A DNA stretch of 64,000 nucleotides, taken from Collinsella sp. GTDB taxonomy: Bacteria > Actinomycetota > Coriobacteriia > Coriobacteriales > Coriobacteriaceae. The translations under genes were made by a program, and so were the position numbers. The stretch lies in assembly GCA_031296755.1 (NCBI GenBank), contig JAUMMZ010000032.1, forward strand, positions 62,001 through 126,000, in the 5' to 3' direction. Shown piece after piece: positions 21,870 through 30,088 of the stretch. The notes under the pieces were generated by a model. It had not been told where the DNA came from and searched no databases. It saw only the letters and a list, made by a program, of their open reading frames with translations. The number at the start of each line of letters is the position of its first letter. Positions within the stretch are counted from its first letter, which is position 1.

Positions 21870-23723
21870 ATGCCGCTTTTCTCGCAACATACCGCCCGGT
21901 TCTCGCCGGACGTTCCTTTGGAGGGCACCAGCTCTCGCGAGCTGCTCAAGCGGTACCAGCCGCTCGAGACACTTGCGACCGGCGGTTTTGGCTCCATCGA
22001 GATCTGCCGCGACACGCACCTGCGCCGCCGCGTCGCCATTAAGCGCATCCCCCTTATTAACGGTGTCGGCATGCCCGCCAGCGACATCATGGATGTCCTG
22101 CGCGAGGCGCACACTGCCGCCATGCTTCAACATCCCAACATCGTGCAGGTCATCGACTTTACGCACGACACAGCCTATGCCTACCTAGTTATGGAATATG
22201 TCGATGGCATGTCGCTGGCCGAGTTTTTGCACCGCGTGGACGGTCACTCACTTACCTTTGACGAGGCCGCGGCCATTGCCGATGCCCTAGGCCAGGCGCT
22301 CACCTTCGCCCATAGTAATGGCGTACTCCACCTGGACATTAAGCCCGCCAACGTGCTCATCGACCACTCGGGCAATGTAAAGCTCACCGACTTTGGCATG
22401 GCGCGACTGTCGTCCGCCGGTGGCTTTGGCGGCTCGCGCGGCGGCACCATCGGCTACATGCCGCCCGAGCAGCTCGATATCGAGACCGGCACGGTCGATG
22501 AGCGCGCCGATGTCTTTGCCCTCGCCTGTGTAATCTATGAGGGCCTGTGCGGCAGCGCTCCCTTTATGGCGGCCACGCCCGCCGACTCGCTCGACCGCAT
22601 CATCGGCGGCGCCACCTATCCCAGCGAGCTGATACCACACTTTCCCCCGGGAGCCGAGGCCGCGCTCATGAGCGCGCTCTCCCCCATGCCGCAGGACCGC
22701 CCCAGCAGCGTCGAGACATTTTGCGACCAGCTCCTTGCCGGTCTGGGCAGCGTGCGCGAAGGCCGTCGCAGCCTGGAGCAAATGGTTGGCGAACTTTCGG
22801 ATGACGAGCAGGAGCTCGACGATATCGAGCCGTCGCACTACGAGGACGACGCCATCGAGGTCGACCCCGCACTCGGCTGGGCGGGCACGCGCTGGAGCCA
22901 TGCGCGCGACTACACCATGCGCACTATCTCGGCGCTAACGTGCGGCACCTTTAGCTTTTTGCTGATGCAAACGGCCGGGGTCGCGGCGCTTCCCGGCCTG
23001 GTCATTGCGGCCATCGCGATCGGAGTGGCGGCTGGCCTGGCCCCCCAGATTGGCTCGGCCATCTCGGCTGTGGGCTTTTTGGTGCTCATGGCCAACGCCA
23101 CCATGCAGGCACAGGGCATCCTGTCGATGCTGCCCGTCGCGGTGATCTTTGCCGCCGCCATGTCCGGTTGGTGGATCGCCTGGGGTCGCACCGAGGCTGC
23201 CGCGAGCGCCACGCTCACCTGTGCACTCGCGCTTGGCTGTCTGACCGGCAATACCTTCCTGGCAGCTGGGGTCGCCGCCGGCGTCGCGTCATTTTGGCTC
23301 GGCCCGGCAAGCGCCGCCGCGGCAACGGGCATGGGCGCGCTTTTTGCCCGTCTGGCCACGGTCGCGCTTTCAGCCGGAGGCGTGCTGGGGCTCGGTAACG
23401 TTGCCGCAGCGCTGGGAGACCCGCTCCTTTGGGCTGCCTTTGTGCTGGTCGCGGCAACTGCCGCGGCGTCATCTGCGCTGCTCAATGCCCATGCCAAGCG
23501 TGCCAATCAGGGCTCAAACCTTGCCGCAATCGCCGCAATCGCTGTCACCGGCATCGGCTGCGCAGCGGCGTCCTGTCTTGCACACCATATGGAAATTGCC
23601 AGCCTTGCAGCCGCGGTCGTCGCCAAGGCGGCGGTTGCGGGAACCCTATCCTCTATAATCGTTGGGATATGCCTATATTTGCTCGGATACCAAAGAACCT
23701 ATACGGAGAGTGATCTTTCGTGA
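21870..23723 (+). CDS. multi-pass membrane serine/threonine protein kinase
   Basis: 617 residues. Kinase domain about 28-290: glycine loop ATGGFGSIEI, lysine K58 (VAIKRI), HLDIKPANVL with catalytic D146, and LTDFGMA with D164. The usual HRD arginine is Leu, so activation-loop control may differ. From about 360 to the end there are roughly eight to ten hydrophobic segments rich in Ala. The start is ATG 21870, 6 bases after GAGGG, rather than the TTG two codons earlier. Its stop overlaps the GTG of fhaA. First gene of the growth-control cluster. Confidence 0.82.
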   Translation: MPLFSQHTARFSPDVPLEGTSSRELLKRYQPLETLATGGFGSIEICRDTHLRRRVAIKRIPLINGVGMPASDIMDVLREAHTAAMLQHPNIVQVIDFTHDTAYAYLVMEYVDGMSLAEFLHRVDGHSLTFDEAAAIADALGQALTFAHSNGVLHLDIKPANVLIDHSGNVKLTDFGMARLSSAGGFGGSRGGTIGYMPPEQLDIETGTVDERADVFALACVIYEGLCGSAPFMAATPADSLDRIIGGATYPSELIPHFPPGAEAALMSALSPMPQDRPSSVETFCDQLLAGLGSVREGRRSLEQMVGELSDDEQELDDIEPSHYEDDAIEVDPALGWAGTRWSHARDYTMRTISALTCGTFSFLLMQTAGVAALPGLVIAAIAIGVAAGLAPQIGSAISAVGFLVLMANATMQAQGILSMLPVAVIFAAAMSGWWIAWGRTEAAASATLTCALALGCLTGNTFLAAGVAAGVASFWLGPASAAAATGMGALFARLATVALSAGGVLGLGNVAAALGDPLLWAAFVLVAATAAASSALLNAHAKRANQGSNLAAIAAIAVTGIGCAAASCLAHHMEIASLAAAVVAKAAVAGTLSSIIVGICLYLLGYQRTYTESDLS

Positions 23724-24733
23724 ACTTCCTGAACATCTTCGAGGACCACGTGGCCGGCATCTTCGGTGCCACCCGTGCCCCGTTCTCCTTTAAGAAGCTT
23801 GCCAAGCAGGCCGCTCGCGACATGGAGGATCAGACTCTGGTGATCAACGGCGTCAACACGGCGCCGGCACTCTATACCATCCTTATCGCCGCCGACGACG
23901 ATCCCATGCTCGCCCCGTTCTACCCCGAGCTTTCACGCGAGGTCCGCGAATTTGTGAAGGCGCAGGCCGAAAAGCGCCGCTATGTCTTTGTCGGCGAGCC
24001 CCTCGTGCGCTTTATGATCGATCCGCAGCTGCGCGCCGGCAAGTTCTCGGTCTTTGCCGAGAACGTCGATGCCCCCACGCTCGGCCGCCTGTACGAAGAA
24101 GAGCGCGCCTATCAAAACGGCCTGGGCCAGAACAACTCCGCGGCAAGCCGTGCCGCCAGCGCCCCGCGCGCCGGCCAGCAGCAGTTTGCTGCCCCGCAGC
24201 AGCAGCGCCCCGCCGCCATGCCCCAGCAGCAGCCGACGCCTCGCGCCGCCGCTCCCGACCCGCTTGCCGTGGCAGACCCCTTCGCGCCTAGCGTCCCCGA
24301 CCCCGCCGCCGCACCCATCCCGGTGCCGCAGACCGTCTCGCGCGACGCGCTTGCCGGCATGGGCGGAGCCGCCGCGACCGGTGCCGCCGTGGGCCTAGGC
24401 GCCGCAGCCGGCATCGCCTCCAACATGGCGAGCACTCGCGCCCCGCAGCGCCCGCTCGCCCAGCTCGTCGATGTCGTGAGCGGCGAGAGCCATAGCATCA
24501 CCTCCGCACAGGTGACCATCGGTCGCGAGCGCTCAGTTTCCGACATTGCCCTGCGCGACCCCAACGTGTCGCGCCGCCACGCCCAGCTCACCTTTACGGG
24601 CTCGGATTGGTCGATCGAGGACCTCAATTCCACCAACGGCACGCTCGTCAACAACCGCCGCATTACGCGCTGCCCGCTGCGCAACGGCGATCTGCTGACG
24701 TTTGGCCTGAGCACCTTTGAATTTAGGGGATAG
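23720..24733 (+). CDS. fhaA: FhaA-like protein (DUF3662 and FHA domains)
   Basis: 337 residues. The N-terminal DUF3662 domain (1-125, MNFLNIFEDHVAGIFGATRAPFS) is typical of actinobacterial FhaA. A Gln/Ala/Pro-rich linker covers 130-235, and the C-terminal FHA domain (245-337) shows TIGRERSVSDIALRDPNVSRRHA and STNGTLVNNRRI. In mycobacteria FhaA binds phosphorylated cell-wall regulators at the septum and pole. Starts at GTG, overlapping the kinase stop (GTGA), with GGAGAG 9 bases upstream. Confidence 0.92.
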   Translation: MNFLNIFEDHVAGIFGATRAPFSFKKLAKQAARDMEDQTLVINGVNTAPALYTILIAADDDPMLAPFYPELSREVREFVKAQAEKRRYVFVGEPLVRFMIDPQLRAGKFSVFAENVDAPTLGRLYEEERAYQNGLGQNNSAASRAASAPRAGQQQFAAPQQQRPAAMPQQQPTPRAAAPDPLAVADPFAPSVPDPAAAPIPVPQTVSRDALAGMGGAAATGAAVGLGAAAGIASNMASTRAPQRPLAQLVDVVSGESHSITSAQVTIGRERSVSDIALRDPNVSRRHAQLTFTGSDWSIEDLNSTNGTLVNNRRITRCPLRNGDLLTFGLSTFEFRG

Positions 24734-24739
24734 TCTCTT

Positions 24740-25156
24740 ATGAACATCGATATCGTCCTTTTTGCAGGCCGCATCGTCCTGGTCGCCCTGCTCTATATCT
24801 TCCTGTTCGCCGTCATGAAGACCGGCGTGGGACTCGTGCGCGGACAGCGCCGCGACTCGGCCATTTGGACGATCGATGTGGACAAGGGTCCGCGCGGCAT
24901 CCGCGGCATCCACGTAGACATGCTCGGCCCCGTCATCGTCGGCCGCTCGCCGTCTTCGGACATCTGCATCAACGAGCCGTTTGTCTCGGCCTCGCATGCG
25001 CGCTTTTCGCTGCAGGGCCCGGCGCTCATCATCGAGGACCTCAACTCGCTTAACGGCACGCTCGTCAACGGCCGCCAGCTCGTGGAGCCCGCGACGCTGC
25101 GTGAGGGCGACGAAGTCCAGATTGGCGACGTGGTCATGAAGGTGAACCGTCGATGA
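24740..25156 (+). CDS. fhaB: FhaB/FipA-like membrane FHA protein
   Basis: 138 residues. One N-terminal membrane segment (residues 5-28, DIVLFAGRIVLVALLYIFLFAVM) and a C-terminal FHA domain (VGRSPSSDICINEPFVSASHARF, SLNGTLVNGRQL). This is the FhaB (FipA) layout, linked in mycobacteria to FtsZ/FtsQ and phosphatase control. Six bases after fhaA; its stop overlaps the PP2C start. Confidence 0.92.
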   Translation: MNIDIVLFAGRIVLVALLYIFLFAVMKTGVGLVRGQRRDSAIWTIDVDKGPRGIRGIHVDMLGPVIVGRSPSSDICINEPFVSASHARFSLQGPALIIEDLNSLNGTLVNGRQLVEPATLREGDEVQIGDVVMKVNRR

Positions 25157-27069
25157 TCGACGAGGAGAACAAGTCCGCAACCATGACCGAGGCACCGGCT
25201 GCCGCCGTAGCTGCACCGGCCCACGCCGCTCCGGCGGACTCCACACCCGTGGAGCCCGAGGACACCGTGTTCTCCCTGCCTCTTTCGCATGTAACGCATG
25301 ATATTTCGGATCTCGCCGATAACGAGGGCGAAGAGGATGCCGCAGCAGCGCCCATCGGCGCACATGCTGCGGAACAGCCCACAGCGCCCGAAGCAACCCC
25401 GGCGCCGGCTCACTTTGCAGAACCCGTCGCCGCGGCAATCAACGAGAGCGCTGCGGTGTTTGCAGCACCCGAGCCCGCCGCGCCGGCGTTTCCCATAGCC
25501 CCGGCATCCGAGGTTGCGCCCGAGGCAGGGCCATCCCCCGAGGACGGCCCTGCACCCAAGGCCCCACAGTCTGCGCCCGCAAACGAGTCCGATGCCGTGG
25601 CCGAGCCCGCCGCCCAGTCGCAAAGCACGCCCGCGCCGTCGCACTTTGCGACGCCCGAGCCTATAGACGTCAGCCCGCAAGACGACGAGTCGACCGCCCG
25701 CGCATCCGAGGAGCCCGGCTCCCCGGACACCGGCGATTCCGAATCAAACGCCGAGACCGACACCGTCTCTCCCGGTGACACAGCAGAGATCGACGTTGCC
25801 GCCGTTGAGGCCAAGCTCAAAGACCCCGGGTCGACCATGAGCTTTGAGCCCCTGACCGAGGAACGCATCGAGACCGACTCGACCTATGATGCCGGCACCA
25901 CCACGCAACTCATGTGGGGCGCCCGCTCCGACGTTGGCTGCGTGCGCCCGCACAATGAGGATTCCTACCTAGTGCAGTCGCCGCTCTTTTGCGTATGCGA
26001 CGGCATGGGCGGTCACGCCGCCGGCGAGGTAGCCTCTTCCATCGCCGTCGAGACTGTTGCCAAGACGGCCCCACAGTCCGCCGACGCGGCACGCCTGGCC
26101 GCAGCCGTCGAGGCAGCCAACGCCGCCGTAATCGAGGCGGCCCTGAATGGCCTGGGCAAGCCCGGCATGGGCTGCACAGCCACTTGCGCCTATATCGAAA
26201 ACGACACGCTCGCCATCGCCCACGTGGGTGACTCTCGCGCCTACCTGCTCCACGAGGGCACGCTCATCCGCGTGACCCGCGACCACTCCTACGTGGAGGA
26301 GCTCGTGGACGCCGGCGAGATCACGGCAGACGAGGCTCGCGTCCACCCCAACCGTTCGGTCATCACCCGCGCGCTGGGCTCGGACCCCGCCATGTATGCC
26401 GACCACTTCACTCTGCATATCGAGGAAGGCGACCGCCTGATCCTGTGCTCCGACGGACTTTCGAGCATGATTCCCGATAGCGATATCGAGAACATCGCCA
26501 CGCAGTCCTCAACCGCGCAAATCTGCGTCGACAACCTAGTGGACGCGGCGCTTGCCGCCGGCGGCCACGACAACGTGACCGTAGTAGTCGTTGACCTGGT
26601 TGACGATGGCGTTATGCGCGAGGCGCAGCGCGTGCGTCGCCGCAACATTACTATCGCCGCCATTCTGGCCCTCGTCTTTGTGCTGGCAGCTGGCATCTGG
26701 GCCTACACGGGTGTCACCGGCTCGTACTACCTGGGTACCTACCAGGGCAATGTCGCCGTCTGGCGCGGCCTGCCCGGCAAGCCGCTCGGACTCAAGCTCC
26801 ACTGGCTCGAAAGCGAAACCAGCATCAAGCTATCCGACCTGCCCGAAGACACACAAAACCGCCTCAAGGCGGGCATTCCGCAAACAAGTGTCGACGATGC
26901 GCAGGACACGATATCCAAGTACCGCCACCAGATCGACGAGGAGCAGACCCGCCAGGTGATCGACGCGCAAACGATTCGCGACAACACCAATCAGGGATCG
27001 ACCTCCGAATCAGATTCCGAGAAAACCGCCGAACAGTCCGCCGAGGCCGAAGCCTCCGATAAGAATTAG
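25153..27069 (+). CDS. pstP: PP2C-family serine/threonine phosphatase with long N-terminal extension
   Basis: 638 residues. The phosphatase domain (about 253-490) has the metal motifs VRPHNEDSY (D270) and CDGMGGHAAGE (D283), then HVGDSRAYL, DHSYVEEL and GGHDNVTVVVVD. One membrane segment follows (about 497-516), then an extracellular stretch with an acidic tail. The oddity is the first 250 residues, an Ala/Pro/Glu-rich disordered region absent from usual PstP, which begins at TQLMWGARSDVG. The ATG overlaps the fhaB stop (ATGA), so the long form is likely real. It should reverse the phosphorylation by the cluster kinases. Confidence 0.9.
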   Translation: MIDEENKSATMTEAPAAAVAAPAHAAPADSTPVEPEDTVFSLPLSHVTHDISDLADNEGEEDAAAAPIGAHAAEQPTAPEATPAPAHFAEPVAAAINESAAVFAAPEPAAPAFPIAPASEVAPEAGPSPEDGPAPKAPQSAPANESDAVAEPAAQSQSTPAPSHFATPEPIDVSPQDDESTARASEEPGSPDTGDSESNAETDTVSPGDTAEIDVAAVEAKLKDPGSTMSFEPLTEERIETDSTYDAGTTTQLMWGARSDVGCVRPHNEDSYLVQSPLFCVCDGMGGHAAGEVASSIAVETVAKTAPQSADAARLAAAVEAANAAVIEAALNGLGKPGMGCTATCAYIENDTLAIAHVGDSRAYLLHEGTLIRVTRDHSYVEELVDAGEITADEARVHPNRSVITRALGSDPAMYADHFTLHIEEGDRLILCSDGLSSMIPDSDIENIATQSSTAQICVDNLVDAALAAGGHDNVTVVVVDLVDDGVMREAQRVRRRNITIAAILALVFVLAAGIWAYTGVTGSYYLGTYQGNVAVWRGLPGKPLGLKLHWLESETSIKLSDLPEDTQNRLKAGIPQTSVDDAQDTISKYRHQIDEEQTRQVIDAQTIRDNTNQGSTSESDSEKTAEQSAEAEASDKN

Positions 27070-27085
27070 AAAGGGAGTGCCGCTT

Positions 27086-29956
27086 ATGAGTCGCCGCAAC
27101 ACCGAGCTGCTCTTGCTCATCGCCTCGGCGTTCCCCGTCATCCTGCTGTATGCGATGTACGTGCTCACCGCGGGCGCTGCCATCTCCTTTGAGACGCTCG
27201 CCGTACCGATCGGCCTCTTTGCCGCCTTTGCCGCGGCCCACATTGCCGTGCGCATCTTGGCGCCCGGTGCCGACCCCGCCATCCTACCCATCGTATTTAT
27301 ACTTTCGGGCATCGGCATCACGTTCGTGACGCGTCTCGCCCCCGCTCTCGCCATCTCACAGCTCATCATCCTGTTTGTCTCGGTGGCGCTCATGGTGGGA
27401 ACGCTTGCACTAGTCAAAAACCTCGACGTGGTCATGCGCTACAAGTACACCTTTGGCATCATCGGCATCATTCTGCTGATGCTGCCTATCTTTATCGGCA
27501 CCACGATCTCGGGCTCCAAGCTGTGGATTCGCATCGCGGGCTTTACCATCCAGCCCGGCGAGTTCGCCAAGGTCTTTATCGTGCTGTTCCTGGCCGGGTA
27601 CCTGGCCGAGAACCGCGAGCTGCTCTCCATCTCCAACCGCAAGATCCTGGGCTTTAAGATCCCTCGCCTGCGACTGCTGCTGCCGCTGTTTGCCGTGTGG
27701 GGTGTGTGCCTGCTCGTCGTCGTCTTCGAACGCGACCTGGGTTCGGCCGTACTGTTCTATACCATCTTCTTGCTGATGCTCTACGTTGCCACGGGACGAT
27801 TCTCGTATGTCGTTATCGGCCTTGCGCTCTTGGCCGTTGGAGCCGTGGGCGCCTACAAGTTCCTGTCTCACGTTCAGGTGCGTTTCCAGGTTTGGGTCGA
27901 TCCGTTTAAGGACGCCCAAGGCCAGGGCTACCAGATTGTCCAGTCGCTCTTCTCGCTTGCCGATGGCGGTCTGGTCGGTGTTGGTATCGGCAACGGCATG
28001 GCCAACAACATCCCTGTCGTCGAGTCCGACTTTATCTTCTCGGCCATCGGCGAGGAGATGGGCCTTTTGGGCGGCGGCGCCGTGCTCATCCTGTTTATGC
28101 TCTTTGCCGTGCGTGGCCTCACCACGGCTGCCCGCGCTAAATCCGACCTCGCCGCCTTTAGCGCCACGGGCCTTACGGCCGCCATCAGCTTCCAGGCCTT
28201 TTTGATCGTTGGCGGCGTAACCCGCCTGATCCCGCTGACCGGCGTCACCCTGCCCTTTATGAGCCAGGGCGGCTCCTCGCTGCTGGCGAGCTTTATCATC
28301 GTCGCGCTCCTGCTGCGCGCCGGTGACGAGGCGACCGGACGCGAGGCCGAGCTTACCGGCACCGGCACCATGGCCGCCATCACCGATGATCAGGTCGCAT
28401 CTGCCGCCGCCCCGTCGGGCACGCGCTTTGCCGCCTCGTCTTCCTACGGCAGCGGCAGCCATTCCGTCGGCTCGCGCATGCGCCGTCGCCTGCTCGACAC
28501 GCCTGAATCCGGCGTGCTCGGCCGCGTCGCACTCGCCAACCGTCTAACCCGTGCGGTGCTCGCCTTTACGGCGCTGTTCGCCATCCTTATCGGCAACCTC
28601 ACCTATGTCCAGGTCATCAAGGCCAAGGACTATCAGGATATGCCGACCAACAACCACACCATCGCCCGCTCCAAGTACATCCAGCGCGGCTCCATCATCA
28701 CGTCCGACGGCGTGACGCTGGCCGAGTCGCTGCAGCAGGAGGACGGCACCTACGTACGCTCCTACCCCAACGGCAACCTGGCAGCGCACGTGGTTGGCTA
28801 CGTGAGCCAGCAGTATGGCACCACTGCCATCGAGAGCGTCATGAACGACACGCTCACCGGCTCCAAGGATTACTCCAGCTGGAACAACGCCATCGCGTCG
28901 CTCGCGGGCCAGACCCAGCCGGGCAACACCGCCAAGCTCACCATTGACTCGCGTATCCAGACGGCGGCCGAGCAGGCGCTCAAGGGCTTTAAGGGCGCCG
29001 TAGTGGTCATCGACCCGCGTACCGGCGCGGTGCTCGCATGTGCCAGCTCACCCACCTACGACAACACCAACATCGACGCCCTGCTGCAGGCAGGCGGCGG
29101 CGAGGACGGCTCCATGTACAATCGCGCCATGGACGCGCTGTACACGCCGGGCTCCACGTTTAAGGTCGTTACGCTTTCCGCGGCACTCGAGACCGGTACC
29201 GCCAGCCTTACCAGCACCTACCAGGCGCCCGGCTCCATGGACATCGGCAACGCACCGGTCACCAACTATGCCAACGAAAGCTACGGCACCATCAGCCTGC
29301 AGCAGGCCTTTGCCGTGTCCTCCAACGTTGTCTTTGGCCAGGTGGCAAACGAAGTTGGCGCAAACACGCTCGTGCAGTTTGCCAACGCCTTTGGCTACGG
29401 CCAAAAGCTCGGCCAGGACCTGACCTCCGCGGCCTCCATCATGGCCGACCCGTCGCTCATGACCGAGTGGGAGACCGCCTGGGCCGGCGCTGGCCAGCCT
29501 GTCGGCATGGACCACACGCCCGGCCCGCAGACCACCGTCATGCAAAACGCCGTGATTGCCGCCGCCATCGCTAACAGTGGCGTGGTCATGGACCCGTACT
29601 TTGTAGCCCAGGTACTCGCCCCGGACGGAACTGTGGTCAAGACCACGCAGTCCCGCTCGCTGGGTCAGGCCGTCAGCTCCGCCACGGCCGACCAGGTCAA
29701 GCAGGCCATGCTCGCCGTCGTCCAGTCCGGTACCGGCACCGATGCCCAGGTCCCCGGCGTCAAGGTCGCCGGCAAGACCGGCTCGGCCGAGATCGGCGGC
29801 ACCAACGTCAACTCGATGTTCGTTGGCTTTGCACCTTACGATTCACCCACGGTCGCCATCTCGGTGGCCTTGGAGGATTACGACAAGCATGACGTCAAGG
29901 CCGCCAAGATCGCCGGTATCGTCCTGACCGCGGCGCTTGCCGCACAGGGAGCGTGA
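27086..29956 (+). CDS. RodA/FtsW (SEDS) glycosyltransferase fused to class B penicillin-binding protein
   Basis: 956 residues. The N-terminal 410 are a SEDS peptidoglycan polymerase with about 10 to 12 helices, FERDLGSA (D217), VVESDFIFSAIGEEMG with catalytic-type D315, and PFMSQGGSSLLA. A 70-residue linker leads to a second membrane anchor (about 489-507) and a transpeptidase domain: STFK (S690), SSN (745-747) and KTGSAE (897-899). In most actinobacteria RodA and PbpA are separate adjacent genes, so polymerase and crosslinker are joined here in one chain. ATG 27086 is chosen over the upstream GTG because AAAGGGAG is 8 bases away. Confidence 0.93.
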   Translation: MSRRNTELLLLIASAFPVILLYAMYVLTAGAAISFETLAVPIGLFAAFAAAHIAVRILAPGADPAILPIVFILSGIGITFVTRLAPALAISQLIILFVSVALMVGTLALVKNLDVVMRYKYTFGIIGIILLMLPIFIGTTISGSKLWIRIAGFTIQPGEFAKVFIVLFLAGYLAENRELLSISNRKILGFKIPRLRLLLPLFAVWGVCLLVVVFERDLGSAVLFYTIFLLMLYVATGRFSYVVIGLALLAVGAVGAYKFLSHVQVRFQVWVDPFKDAQGQGYQIVQSLFSLADGGLVGVGIGNGMANNIPVVESDFIFSAIGEEMGLLGGGAVLILFMLFAVRGLTTAARAKSDLAAFSATGLTAAISFQAFLIVGGVTRLIPLTGVTLPFMSQGGSSLLASFIIVALLLRAGDEATGREAELTGTGTMAAITDDQVASAAAPSGTRFAASSSYGSGSHSVGSRMRRRLLDTPESGVLGRVALANRLTRAVLAFTALFAILIGNLTYVQVIKAKDYQDMPTNNHTIARSKYIQRGSIITSDGVTLAESLQQEDGTYVRSYPNGNLAAHVVGYVSQQYGTTAIESVMNDTLTGSKDYSSWNNAIASLAGQTQPGNTAKLTIDSRIQTAAEQALKGFKGAVVVIDPRTGAVLACASSPTYDNTNIDALLQAGGGEDGSMYNRAMDALYTPGSTFKVVTLSAALETGTASLTSTYQAPGSMDIGNAPVTNYANESYGTISLQQAFAVSSNVVFGQVANEVGANTLVQFANAFGYGQKLGQDLTSAASIMADPSLMTEWETAWAGAGQPVGMDHTPGPQTTVMQNAVIAAAIANSGVVMDPYFVAQVLAPDGTVVKTTQSRSLGQAVSSATADQVKQAMLAVVQSGTGTDAQVPGVKVAGKTGSAEIGGTNVNSMFVGFAPYDSPTVAISVALEDYDKHDVKAAKIAGIVLTAALAAQGA

Positions 29957-30088
29957 TGCCCATGATCGAATCGGACACCCGAGGCGCGCCGCGGCCGAAG
30001 AGTTAGCGGCAACGCGCTACACGGCCCCAGCGGCCACATCGTAGGTACTACACACATCGTTGAGCGAATAGTTATGTTAGGAGCAGGA

